From Adiantum capillus-veneris (Eukaryota; Streptophyta; Polypodiopsida; Polypodiales; Pteridaceae): a DNA stretch of 55,500 nucleotides. Shown here piece by piece: positions 35,444 to 45,771 of the stretch; the first letter of the stretch is position 1, and each line of letters opens with the position of its first letter. The translations under genes were made by a program, and so were the position numbers. The notes below the pieces were generated by a model. The model was not told the DNA's origin. It made no database searches and saw only the letters and a program-made list of their open reading frames with translations. The stretch covers positions 95,892,112 through 95,947,611 of the forward strand of contig CM043945.1 in assembly GCA_014529385.2 (NCBI GenBank), read 5' to 3'.

Positions 35444-37528
35444 CATGCCAAATTCTCAGGACGGAGGTGGTCAATCTGACGATGCCCTTACTCTTATTAA
35501 GGAGTAGATGGCCACACTTTCCGCAAGCCTTGCATCACTTCACACTCGCTTGGATGTGATGCACACGTAAAACACTTCTCGAAGTCGACTTGTTGTTTCT
35601 CGAACTACACATGCTGATTCGACACCTTCATCCGAAGCTTCAGTGGACGAACCAAACGAACCAGATCCAACTAAAGAGGTAGACAATCACGAACTTCAAT
35701 TACTTTATAAAAATTTTAATGCTGCACAGAAGAAGAAGCTTGATGTTAAAACTGCCGGAACCGTATAATGGTCGCCACGACAAGCGCCTGCTGGACCAAT
35801 GGCTGTTCAAAATGGATATTTACTTATCGAACACGGATTTGGTCGAGAGTAAAAAAGTTGCACTTGCTAGTTCTCTGCTCAAGGACAGCATTTCTTTGGT
35901 GGCAACGACGGGTTGCTGATGGTAAACACACACCTTCTTGGGATAAATTCCGGCTTGCTATTCGCAAGGCATTCGAACCTGTAATGCGGATTTTCGTGCC
36001 CGGTCCTCTCCGCCGCCTGAGCCAGGCAGGTTCCTTGGCCGCGTACATCACAGAGTTCCAAAGACTAACTCTGGAGATAGAGACCCTTAGTCCCTCTAAT
36101 AAACTTCACAGCTTTATCGACAGACTTGAACCCAACCTGAAGGACGATGTGCACATATACAACCCTACCACCTTGGATGCTGCAATTTCCTATGTGGAGC
36201 GTCTTGGCGATAAACGGCGCCCTACACGGAATTTTCTCCCTGGTGATAGATCTTCAAACAGCGCTCGCTTTTCACAGCGCGATCGCAGAGACAACTATAG
36301 CCAAAGTCAGCAACATCAGTCTCAGTTCAGACAGCAAGCAACGCAACCTTATTCAACTTCAAAGTTCTATTCTCAAGATCGACAATCTCAAAGCACATCC
36401 TCTTCACATGTTCCTCCACTTGATCGTGGTAAAGAACGTGATTTTTCTCAAGATCGACCTTCCAATACTCAGCAAGGCTCCTTGTTAAATGGATCTTCGA
36501 CTTCAAAGAAGGAAGGATTATGTACAATTTGCAATGGTAACCATAGATGGTATCAATGTCCAAAGAGACCAAATCCGTCTAATTTGAAAAGAAATTCCAA
36601 CGCGGAAACATCATCGAATTTTGAACAACCAGATTTTGCTAAGGATAAAGGAAAATCTGTGGTCAATACGATTCGTGTCTCAGAGGATACGAGTATTCTT
36701 CTGAAGCATGCTCAATGCAATTCTTCAGTTTTGGAGCCTCTCTCAAAGCAAGTTTTGAGCCTTCTTGGACTACTCAATGGTCGCTCCATAAATATTTTGG
36801 TGGACAGCGGATGCTCGAATAATTTCGTCAGCACTCAGATAGTTCAACAACTTGGCTTACCAACTCAAAAGACATCTCACTTATATGATGTGGAATTAGC
36901 AGATGGATCAATTTTGACTTGTGATCAAACAGTTCGACACTTGCAGTTCGAGATTCAAACTTATGCAGATCAACTGGATTTTGAAGTCATGCCTTTATCT
37001 TATTACCACATGATTCTTGGTCAGCATTGGTTATTTCAATATGATCCAGCAATTAGCTTTCGAGGACATACTATCAATTTGTTCAAAGATGGACGTGAAT
37101 TGACTTTACATGGGCTTTCTCGTGCGGAAAGAGTGATTCAAGCCTCACGTGTACTAGTCAAACAACATGATACAGTGGATTATGAAGAGAATATGATTTC
37201 CGATGCAGATGCAGATATTATTATTGATGAATTTTTGAATTCATTAACTTCTCCCGAATCAATTGATGAAGACAAAGATAAAGATATAGTTGCAGATTCC
37301 GAGTCTGAAGACGACTATGCTTTCTTTGATTCTTTACTGGATGATGATATGACAATTACAAGTCATGAAGTTACAGTTCCAGAAGATGATTCTGAAGAAT
37401 TTTGGGATTCATTATTGGAAGATGATTACAGTCTCAAGCCAAAATCCTCTCCAGTGATTCATAAAGTTGAAGTTACCCCATCTGAAGAGTACCTTGAGAA
37501 GATTTCCTCTTCCCCAAATATTTCATAG
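35444..37528 (+). pseudogene. gag-protease of element C (frameshifted near its start)
   Basis: The likely start is the ATG at 35444 (MPNSQDGGGQSDD). Two early stops and two frame changes (about 35755 and 35890) break the N-terminal gag. From about 35890 to 37528 one frame stays open for some 545 codons. It contains the rest of the gag core (AIRKAFEPVM, AYITEFQRLTLEIETL, FIDRLEPNLKDDV), a Gln/Ser-rich linker, and a compact zinc knuckle CTICNGNHRWYQC (spacing C-2-C-3-H-4-C, one residue shorter than usual). An aspartic protease follows with NILVDSGCSNNFV and YHMILGQHWLFQYDP, then an Asp/Glu-rich tail. The stop comes about 290 bp before the 3' LTR. No RT or integrase follows. Gypsy-type gag and protease are inferred from these motifs. 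Confidence 0.85.
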
Positions 37529-37819
37529 TTATTGGAAGATTTTAAACCAGAAGGCTTACATCGCACGAAGGATTTTGAAGATCAACCTCTTGTTGCAGTC
37601 AACCTGATTATGCCAGATTCCTCTAAAAAGTCTTTGAATAATGCAATGACATGGGATTTAACAGTCAAAGTAAAAAGGTTTCGCAAGAAGCAAAGGTTCA
37701 AGACAGACTTCAGATAACTCAAAGACTGAAAATTTTCAAAGATTCAATGCTTTTCCAGAGTTCTATCAACATCAGAAGTCATTTCTTTGACACGGGCTCT
37801 CATTTTAAATGGGAGGGAA

Positions 37820-38253
37820 TGTCACGATTGTGACTATGTTAACAGCAATACATCTACTCCTAGTTGCAGATACGCGAAGTGCCATGCCAAGGAGGACCCC
37901 TGCGCTTGGATGGTCACACCCCTTCGCCCAAAGGACGTATCTCTTCGCCAAAAGTCACACTCCTTCGACGACTGGTCACACCCCTTCGCCCTACGGGTGC
38001 GACTCTTCGCCCAATGGTTGCAGCTCTTCGCCGAAAGGATGTGTCTTTACGTCTAAAGTCGTGTCTCTTCACCAAGAGACGTGTCTTTTCATTTATGTCT
38101 CTTCGTCTCCTATATAAGGAGCCCTTGTATCACACATTCAATCAAAAAAAACGCAGAGTCTTCTAAGTCTTGTCTCGAGTACAGTTAAAGTTTCTTAAGT
38201 CTTAATCATGAGTTTAAGTACTTAATTAAGGATTAGCGTCTAGAATCCTTACA
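37820..38253 (+). repeat. 3' LTR of element C
   Basis: 434 bp, begins directly after the purine tract and ends ...CCTTACA. Same TATA box and subrepeats as the 5' copy. Confidence 0.92.
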
Positions 38254-38612
38254 CAACTGCTTTCTAAGAAAGCAGGTTGCTTTTCGGAAAAGCAGATGCT
38301 TTCCCGCAAGGAAGTCTATGTCTACATTGCAATTGTGCATGTGATTGCATCCAAGGACGTATGGGAAGTGTTGTGAAAGCATTGTTTTTAACTTATGAGG
38401 TTTTAGTGAGATTTTGGGCAAAATCATACTATTTTTAAAATACACCGACCGCCCACTCAATAAGTGGGCAGCCACCTGGGAAATAAAGCAGCAAAAACCA
38501 ACCAGCGATTTCTCTCTCTATTTCTCTCTATACCCTCTGGCTTCAGTATTAAGTGATAAATTCTATTTTATCCAAGTATATTCTATATTGCTATGCGCTC
38601 CCGTTTGTGACA
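38254..38612 (+). repeat. 3' LTR of element B, second part
   Basis: Resumes with CAACTGCTTTCTAAGAAAGC, matching 28750 onward in the left LTR, and ends CGTTTGTGACA at 38612. The first five bases are the second copy of element C's target duplication. Confidence 0.9.
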
Positions 38613-38822
38613 ACAGGAGTGCTATCACCGTTGTACTGAGTTGAAGCAATATAAAGAAATACCGAAAGGGGCACCCGGGTTTGGAGCCAATGCTCTCTTA
38701 AGGTGGAAGTCTACCACTCTGTGTCTCTTGTGTCATGATTCTCTTTCAATTTAGTCGTCTTGAAGTGTCTAAAGTCTGTTCAATCTATCATTTTCCGTTG
38801 GCACATGGTGCCTCCCGTTACA
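38613..38822 (+). mobile_element. Outer LTR 'A', right part
   Basis: Continues the LTR cut at 28201: GTTGTACTGAGTTGAAGCAA, then the shared module at 38653-38675, then TTTGGAGCCAATGCTCTC, ending at ...CCCGTTACA. It aligns with 27075-27294 of the solo LTR. Confidence 0.7.
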
Positions 38823-38879
38823 GTGGCTCCCCTCTCCCCTCTTGTGCAACATGCACCAGACGTGCACTTAAAAAATACA

Positions 38880-39763
38880 CTGCTAAAAATCCAAGATCCT
38901 AAAGGTATATCTCAAAATTGAGGAGAATCTATGAGGTCCTCCTCCCCCATCCACTTTGCAACGACAGCCAAAAAGTTCTTGCCCTTGTCCAAATTATTGG
39001 TAGACCTAGCTTCCCCTTCTGTTCTTGTGCCTTGGGACCTGATATGAGCTGGTCTCCTTGGTTCTTTCTTTGCACACTTCAAGAAGACATGTCCCTATTC
39101 ACCAAAACCATAACACTTGCCCTCTTTGAAGTACTCGGCACACTGCTCTTCTATCAATTTGGGCCCTTTGGATTTCTTCTTCTGCAACTTGCTCTTCTCT
39201 TTTCCTTGGAAGACTCCTTTCCCGTTGACTTGGACATTGGCCTATCCCTTGGATAAGTCAATGAGCCTGAATGCATGGAAAATATGTCCTTTGCATGTAC
39301 CACGAGCTTCTAAATGCTCTTGGATTTTTGCTTCAAACAGTATCCCCGGATCTCTTTTGGTAGGCCACAACAAAACCACTCTTTCTGCTCTAGAAAAGGG
39401 ATCCCCCGAAAAGAAGCAACTCGCAAAAAGATACCCCAAAATTGTTAGCAAACAAGTATCGTCTTTTGTCCTCCTCAGATGGGTCCACGTCATGATGGCG
39501 GCATCCTCTTCATACACCTCTGTCAACCATGCTGAAGTGAAGAGTCTTTTGAACTTTACCCACTTCTTGGGTGCTTTCTCAAGGTCAACCACCATGTCTG
39601 TGCATTACATTTCGAAAAAGACGGAGCCTTTAGTACTTGGAGGCTTCGGAAAAACGACCCCCAAAAATAACGATATCAAACTGTTGTATCTAAGCAAGAG
39701 CTCAATGGGAATCCTTGAAGCCCGAAAAAGTGTCAAACTTTACTGCTTGGCCCACTGTCAAAG
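38880..39763 (-). pseudogene. LTR-retrotransposon gag fragment
   Basis: On the minus strand, 39595-39242 is open for 117 codons (EEDAAIMTWTHLRRTKDD, then AKIQEHLEARGTCKGHIFHAF). After a stop it continues with Lys-rich sequence and a zinc knuckle CYGFGE*GHVFLKC near 39100, then fades into outer LTR 'A'. The order, gag core then zinc knuckle, supports gag. No protease follows. It begins about 0.1 kb downstream (element sense) of the LTR at 39764-40070, so that LTR could have served it. Confidence 0.55.
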
Positions 39764-39797
39764 TCGACAACGCGGAAACATAGAGCAAAGAGAGAAT

Positions 39798-39798
<1 letters not shown>

Positions 39799-39859
<61 letters not shown>
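39799..39859. repeat. (GA)n microsatellite
   Basis: About 30 uninterrupted GA units within the left LTR of the small element. The partner LTR has a much shorter GA run (about 41397-41418). Confidence 0.9.
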
Positions 39860-39860
<1 letters not shown>

Positions 39861-40033
39861 ACTAAACCAATCAATTGGGCAATGAAAAGATTATAATACA
39901 ATGGGGGCTAGGTGCTTCTTATAAAGTAGCTTGGGAGCCTTGAGTACCCCCTTAGAGAATTGCGCTACCAAGAATCTTCTCAAATAAGTAAAATAAATAC
40001 CTAAAGACAAAATAATACTAGGATCACATTGGG

Positions 40034-40396
40034 CTATTCACTTGAGATGCTATAACTTTTAGCACCCTCTATGCAACCCATAGTGGACATATGTAGGAAG
40101 ACCAAGTTGATGAAGAAGTTATCATGGACAGCCCAACACCGACACTGGGATACTAGATACACCTCGGGATTTGCTACCACCAACCTTTTACTTGAGAAGA
40201 ATGCCATCATGAGCATCGATTGCCTCACAAAAAATTGAACTATAGACCACACTACGTCCAATCCCCATTCATGAATTTTGAACACATCACATCCAAACTT
40301 TCCTAGACAATGAACTTTTGGAACACATCCAATCCATAATATGGCCGACAACAATGAATTTGCATGCACATCCAAAGTATTTTGTATACGTCGCAT
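40034..40396 (-). pseudogene. Unrecognised 120-codon open stretch in the small LTR element
   Basis: A minus-strand open stretch (MRRIQNTLDVHANSLLSAIL...) runs from the interior into the 3' LTR. It is hydrophobic and Cys/Trp-containing and has no domain I know. It may be a captured host fragment or chance. Listed because it is the longest open stretch in an otherwise empty interior. Confidence 0.2.
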
Positions 40397-41634
40397 TGGT
40401 TCCTTGCCAAATGCAAGTGCCTTGAGCTCCGACCCACGGGTTCAAGCACCGATAGCTTGAACTCCAACATATGGGTCCAAATCATGTATAGGGAGCTCCT
40501 TTTGCCCCCCTCTGCAACTCATAGGCCTCTCTCTGGCTGAAGCATATTGCAGTAACGACGACCACCACCACCTGGCTATAAATCTGCCATCGCGGCCATT
40601 GTGGCCGCCACCGCATGTGCCATGATGATCTCCTCAGTGGAATCCGTATCTGCCCTATTCTTGTCAAGCTTGGCTTTGTTTTTGTCCTCTTTCGAGCTCT
40701 TGCATTTATCTTTGGCTTCCCATTCCCAAGCCAAACAAAGCATCTTCTCGCATTTAGAACAACGGCTCTCAAACCTCACGGGTATCGAGGCGGCTTAACT
40801 GAGCACTAGTCGATCCACTTTCCATAGCCTTTAGTTGATCAAGGTTCATTGGTACCGAGTGGTAATGATCATCGAGGTTGCTAGTGGCCACCCTGGAAAC
40901 AGTTCCATAGAAGAATATCCAAAAAGACCATGACGCTCTAGCATAGGGCTACCACTTCTCTGGCATGGAGCTACCAGTGACCACTCCCTTCAGCGTTTCA
41001 ATCGTTGTTTCAAAACACACGTTTAACAAAGGAGTGATCGTTGCGAGCATCTCAAGACGCATCCATAGACACAGGCAATTACCTCCCTTCTACACTTGCG
41101 TTTGAAAACGAAGTCGGGATTGCTCAACCTTAGAACCCCTATCGCCTACCTTTCAGAATGCACCTGAAAATGCTAGCAATGAGATTCTCCTCTGATAGAG
41201 TTTCAAAACGTCCCTCATAGAGTGTCAAGGTTCGATGCCGATGAGATCTTGGAAATCATAAGCGTCGATCTTCTTGTTGTTGCCTTGCTCTTCTTCTATT
41301 TCTCTTCACCAAGTGCAATTTCTCCCACAATCAACCAACGATGAGCTCAAATACCAAGTCAACGATGTGGAAGCATAGAGCCAAGAGAGAATGCATGAGA
41401 GAGAGAGAGAGAGAGAGATTGTTGAACCAACCAACTAGGCAATGAAATAGATTATAATACAATGGGGGCTAGCTGCTTCTTATACACTAGCTTGGGGGCC
41501 TTAAGTATCCCCCTCAAAGAATTAACTTGCCAAGAATCTTGTCAAATACGTAAATAAATACCTAAAGACAAAATAACAATTAGAATCACATTGGGCTATT
41601 CACTTGAGATGCTAAAGCTTTAACACCCCCAACA

Positions 41635-41811
41635 CCCCCATCCTTGAACTCTTTAGTCTTCTTTTTCTTCTTCTCACAGTCGGAACTTTCAGAAGAGGCC
41701 GAGGTCTCCTCCTCTGAACTGCTGATTGCTTTCTGTATTTCCTAGAATTTTTCTTGAAGCTTCTTTTCTTTTTCTTGGTCTTCACAGCTAGTTCCACTTT
41801 CTCTCATCCTC
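41635..41811 (-). other. Short Lys/Glu/Ser-rich fragment
   Basis: The minus strand encodes a charged low-complexity segment (for example SSSEEETSASSESSDCEK followed by KKKKK) with a stop. It lies between the small LTR element and the chromovirus fragment. It could be the charged tail of a gag protein or a host fragment; I cannot tell. Confidence 0.25.
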
Positions 41812-43540
41812 ACAGGATTTGCAGAAGTCGTTTGTAGTATATTGTGATACTTGTGGTCGTAGTCCAAATGCGGTCTTAATGCAAGAAGGCCAATGTCATT
41901 GCCTACAAGAGCCGATTGTTCTCACGACCAGAATTGACAGCACAGATTTGTGAGAGAGCTTTTGGCGGCTATCCATGCTCTTATTCAGTGGCGGCATTAC
42001 CTACTCAGAGCCGATTTTATGGTTTTCACAGATGATGAGAGTTTACGCTACTTCTGTCACTCACGAAAGCAGCTATCAGAAAAAGCAGTTGCGGTGGGCA
42101 AACATCTTGTCACGATTTACTTCCGGATTGTCCATGTGCAGGGACAAAAGAAATTGGTGGAAAATACTTTGTCCCGAAAGCCGTTGGTTCTGGCTATTTT
42201 CGCGATACATCATAGAAACTTCGAGAATACGGTCGGTCAGTACGCCACAGAACAGATTTTGCAGATGTATTCAGTTGAATACAGAAAGGGGAGATAGTAG
42301 AGGATTATTCCATTCAGGATGGCTACTTGATGAAGAAAACCATGTTGTGCGTTACACAGCCATTGAAGGGAAAAGGTTCCAATCGAATGCCACTGTCCGC
42401 CTTTTACTGGTGGCCGATGCATTGCTACCACCTTGAAAGAGGTAGAGAGAGACCTTTTTTGGTCGAGACTCAAGAAGGATGTGGACGAGTTTGTGCGCAG
42501 TTGCTTAGTATGCCCGAAGGTCAAGTTTGACAGGCATAAAGCACAGGGATTGTTACAGCCTTTTACCCATACCCACCCGCCTTGGGAAAGTATTGCAATG
42601 GATTTCATCTCCCGAGAACACAGCATGGGCACGATTATTTATTGCCCAGGTCTTCAGATTACATGGCATGCCTGAGACGATTGTCTCCGACAAGACCCCA
42701 AGTTCACGAGTTTGTTTTGGACGGCTATTTGGTTGAACATAGGCACGCGGTTGCAATTCTCGTTCCACCCACAGACTGACGGGTAATCAGAGATTGCTAA
42801 TTCAGTGGTACTGGCTTTGTTGAAGTCTTCTTGGTTGGATCAGAAGACTACTTGGGAAAGGTTTTTACCTTTGGTGGAATATGCCTACAGAAACACGTTT
42901 GACTCTTTGATGGAGAAGATGCCATTTGAGGAATTTGTTACGAAGGTTCTACCCTTCCTTATCGCGAAAGATAAGATTTTTCTTTGAAGCCGACCACTTC
43001 ACGAAGGACTTGGTCCGGAAGGCTTTGCAGAAATTTCAGGAAAGATAAAAAAAGGCAACAGATCGCCATTGTCGCGATTTGAAATTGAAAGAGAAGGATT
43101 GGGTGCTCTTACATTATGGTAAGGCATGACCGAGAAAGAAAACAAAGGAGAAAGAAGTGGCTTCTTTGTAAGCTTAGCATGACATAGTGTGGACCTTTCC
43201 AGGTTTTCCGAAAAGATGAATGATATCTCCTTTGGACTGAAGCTGCTAGAATACTTGGAGGATTCACAATGTTTTTCATGTGAGTCTCTTGAAGCCTTTT
43301 GAAGGCGATGTGCTTAATGATGAACAACCCGAAATGGGCGAAAACGAGCAGATACTCGTTCCACAACAGACATTGACACAGAAAGTAAGTAAGAAGGTAA
43401 AGCAAGGTAAAGCGAACTGGCGGTTCTTGGTTAAATTCAAGACCTACTTCGCATTGGATGCGAAGCGAATGGAGGAGAAAGACCTAGCAGATATTCCTCG
43501 GAATGTGATTCTTTACCTTGAAACCTTTGGTTTAGCATAG
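41812..43540 (+). pseudogene. Chromovirus pol 3' half: RNase H, integrase, chromodomain
   Basis: Plus-strand fragments follow Ty3/gypsy order. RNase H comes first (QKSFVVYCDTCGRSPNAVLM, RELLAAIHALIQWRHYLL, MVFTDDESLRYF, then a VENTLSRKPLV end). The integrase zinc site follows (SCLVCPKVKFDRHKAQG), and then the core ([39 protein letters not shown]). At 43400-43540 is a C-terminal chromodomain-like segment (NWRFLVKFKTYF, MEEKDLADIPRNVILYLE). The chromodomain places it among plant chromoviruses, whose integrases are steered to modified histones. The reverse transcriptase is absent: the homology begins abruptly at about 41812. Several frameshifts and stops break the integrase. Confidence 0.83.
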
Positions 43541-44112
43541 TCTATTCCAGATGGAACCCAAAATTCAGCTTGGCCGGAGATCTGGTGCAGTGGGTTTGCA
43601 CAAGAAGGGAGTTACTCCGCTCCTTTGTCAACAGATGCCTCGACTTTTGAATACTAGTCACTGATGTCTCTTTGAGCTTTAGGGATGCTGAGAGCTGACA
43701 GTATTCTGCTGGATGACTTTATGAAATGAAATTCCGGAATATGAAACTGATTTGTCCTTGACTTGTTTTAAGTGCAGGAACTGATAGACGAAATGACTGC
43801 AGCATTATTTTAGTCTAATTGATCTCGAATAGACATGGTTGCAATAGGGGTTAGTCAATCGGACATCAATGAGGTCCCGACTGGATCTAGATGCGATTGA
43901 TAGCTACATTGCCGATAAATCATGGTCTAAGATCCTAATGAATGTTGAATGTCATGTGATGTCCTGTGATGTGACTGTTGATTGGTACATGTGCTAGATG
44001 TGTCTTCCTAGTACGTAGGTACTAACAGTCAGTGCTGCTAAGATGGTTTATGGTCTCTGTCTATTTTGCAGGCGTAATCGAGGGCAATTACAATGCTTTC
44101 AAGAGGGGGGTA
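43541..44112 (+). other. 3' non-coding region and purine tract of the chromovirus
   Basis: About 0.57 kb without coding signal, ending in CTTTCAAGAGGGGGGTA immediately before the LTR. The same ending is seen at 25650-25665. Confidence 0.65.
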
Positions 44113-44281
44113 TGTCACAAAGTGATGACGTGTCTACCAAAAACCCTAATTCTGTTGCAACCCTAACCCTGAAATGCTGACTGGCCGGCTGCAACGTAAA
44201 ACGCGGAAAGGCTTCCACATGGAAGCCTGTACGGACCTCCCTGATTTGCGGCAACAGCTGAACTTGCTTTTTTCACGCAAG

Positions 44282-44348
<67 letters not shown>

Positions 44349-44759
44349 TTTCTGCTTTATTTTTAAAAGCTAAATATGGACAGCTTTTTGACACTTGCTT
44401 TATTTTTATAAGCAAGAGAGAGAAAGAGCTTTGCTTTATGGGAAAGCTTTTGATTTTCAGCTTTTGGGGCTCTACTTTTGGCATCCCGTGTAACTTTAAA
44501 TATGTGAGCAGGCCTCTCACAACTCAGAGCATCTCGACGCAGAGTCTGAGTGTGAGCGCATGCTCGCACTCTTGTACTTTGAACTCAGATTAATACAAAA
44601 AGAAATACCGCAAGGGGCGCCAGTCTTTGGGGCCAATATCTCTAGACATGGAACTCCCCTGGGCCAATGTCGAATAAATTGTGAACTGTGAACTGTTTTG
44701 AAGTGTTATTAGGTGCTGTCGTGGTAGATTCTTGACTTAAAGTGTCCAAGTATGTTACA
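44113..44759 (+). repeat. 3' LTR of the chromovirus fragment (647 bp)
   Basis: Starts TGTCACAAAGTGATGACGTG and ends AAGTATGTTACA. It contains a 62-bp (GA)n tract (44284-44345), a TATA-like CTTTAAATATGTGAG at 44494-44508 and the shared module at 44599-44621 with GGGGCCAATATCTC. The 5' LTR is absent. Confidence 0.8.
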
Positions 44760-44807
44760 ATGATCCTCTGATTTGCTTTCTTCTGAGTGCTTTGTGCTTT
44801 TCATCAA

Positions 44808-45344
44808 TTAACCGGTCTTTTGCTCACGAACGTCGTCAAACTCTTCTTGCAAGTACAGCTTCTGCTTTTCTGTACTCGGCTTTGCTTTTGTCTTCATGGC
44901 CGAGCTCATAGATGAGTAGACGTCTTCTTGCCATTTAGAGTGAAGCTCGTTGAGTGGATGATTCTTCAGGTACTTCACATATTTCAGGTCCTTGGAGTAC
45001 TTGATCGTTCCTTTCTCGCACATGTCAACCAAGAGTAGACGTCGATACTCCCGTCTTGTTGAGATTCCCTACTGGAAACTTGCCATGGTCTCCTGAATCC
45101 TTGGAAGGAGGCTTCCATCCTTTGGAATACTTGTTGGTTTCCTTTGTTCCCTGCTAGGATTTGAGTTCTCTTCTCTCCCTGTAGGATGCACTGCTAGAAC
45201 CCATGTGTGCTGCAGAAAAAGGATCGGATCCTCCATAGAAGAAGTATCTTTTGAGCAATGATACTACTATTACAAGCTTCGACACTCCAAGCCAGAAATC
45301 AATAGCAACACACGAACAGAAACTGCCACAACAAAATTGAACTT

Positions 45345-45390
<46 letters not shown>

Positions 45391-45771
45391 TCAACAAGAA
45401 GCAACAGAATTCCGGTTCCAAATGCATTGGCCCCAAAGACCGGCATCCCTTTCAGTATTTCTTTCCTAATGGTCGATCACAAGGGTACAACTCCCAAGGG
45501 TACGTATCTCTCTCTAACTCCGCTTTTTCACACAGCCTCTTGCCCTTGAATTTTCTGGCTGCACATGCCTCTCCAACTGCTTTGCTTTTATAAAGAAATC
45601 TCTTCCTCACTTACTTAAGATCGTATCCACAACTTGAGATTGCCGCCATCAGCTTTCCTAACCTGATGTATCTGCCACGTGAATAATCTGCGTATGTCAG
45701 CAGTATACCATACAAGCTGTCACGTCATCTGACTGTATTGGTGTAGATAAGAACTTCCAAAATTAGTGACA
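44808..45771 (-). mobile_element. 5' end of an opposite-strand LTR element (LTR plus leader)
   Basis: On the minus strand an LTR starts TGTCACTAATTTTGGAAG at 45771 and ends near 45268. Just inside is TAGTATCATTGCTC, a weak match to a tRNA-Met primer-binding site. The LTR has the shared module at 45442-45464 and GGGGCCAATGC, plus a (CT)n tract (45346-45386). Downstream, a minus-strand open stretch (45032-44808, 74 codons, KYLKNHPLNELHSKWQEDVY) may be the start of gag. The element is cut off at 44760 by the plus-strand LTR. LTR ends are inferred, since there is no partner copy. Confidence 0.55.

Larger units (their letters stand above)
34125..38253 (+). mobile_element. Element C: gag-protease-only LTR retrotransposon nested in the 3' LTR of element B
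   Basis: A complete 4.13-kb element. LTRs are 34125-34540 (416 bp) and 37820-38253 (434 bp), both TGTCACGATTGTGAC...CA. They differ by roughly a dozen substitutions and two indels totalling 18 bp. The primer-binding site TGGTATCAGAGC is at 34542-34553 and the purine tract AAATGGGAGGGAA at 37807-37819. The target duplication is CAATT (34120-34124) and CAACT (38254-38258), one mismatch. The uninterrupted site exists in the sister LTR of element B at 28747-28760 (ATACAATTGCTTTC), which proves the insertion. Between gag-protease and the 3' LTR there is only about 0.3 kb, with no RT, RNase H or integrase, so it is non-autonomous. LTR divergence makes it older than the young copia. Confidence 0.93.
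28202..38612 (+). mobile_element. Element B: gag-bearing LTR retrotransposon, itself interrupted
   Basis: The left LTR is 28202-29408 and the right LTR is 33578-34124 plus 38254-38612, split by element C. Both begin TGTTGCTAAATTGGC and end CGTTTGTGACA. The primer-binding site TGGTATCAGAGC is at 29410-29421 and a purine tract AGTGAGAGGGA lies before 33578. Without element C the whole is about 6.3 kb. The internal 4.2 kb shows only gag; I found no protease, RT or integrase motif, so it looks non-autonomous or heavily deleted. The flanking bases ACATT (left) and ACAGG (right) are only a partial target duplication. The insertion sits inside LTR 'A', whose sequence continues at 38613. Confidence 0.88.
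39764..41634 (-). mobile_element. Small LTR element, about 1.9 kb
   Basis: Two direct repeats of about 0.3 kb (39764-40070 and 41359-41634) share a GAGAGAATGCA segment, a (GA)n tract, ATTATAATACAATGGGGGCT, AAATACCTAAAGACAAAATA and TTCACTTGAGATGCT. Next to the right copy the minus strand reads TGGTATTTGAGC, two mismatches from the initiator tRNA-Met primer-binding site, so the element is on the minus strand. Its 1.3-kb interior has no gag or pol I can identify. It is therefore a non-autonomous, deleted or TRIM-like element. LTR divergence is substantial, and ends are accurate to a few bases only. Confidence 0.65.

Noticed and set aside
28202-38612. Perfect 5-bp target duplication for element B
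   Set aside because: Flanks are ACATT and ACAGG; only three bases agree, so I did not claim a clear duplication.
44174-44593. 139- and 124-codon open frames with Arg-Glu or Leu-Ser repeats
   Set aside because: Created by the (GA)n tract inside an LTR; both strands are open for the same reason.
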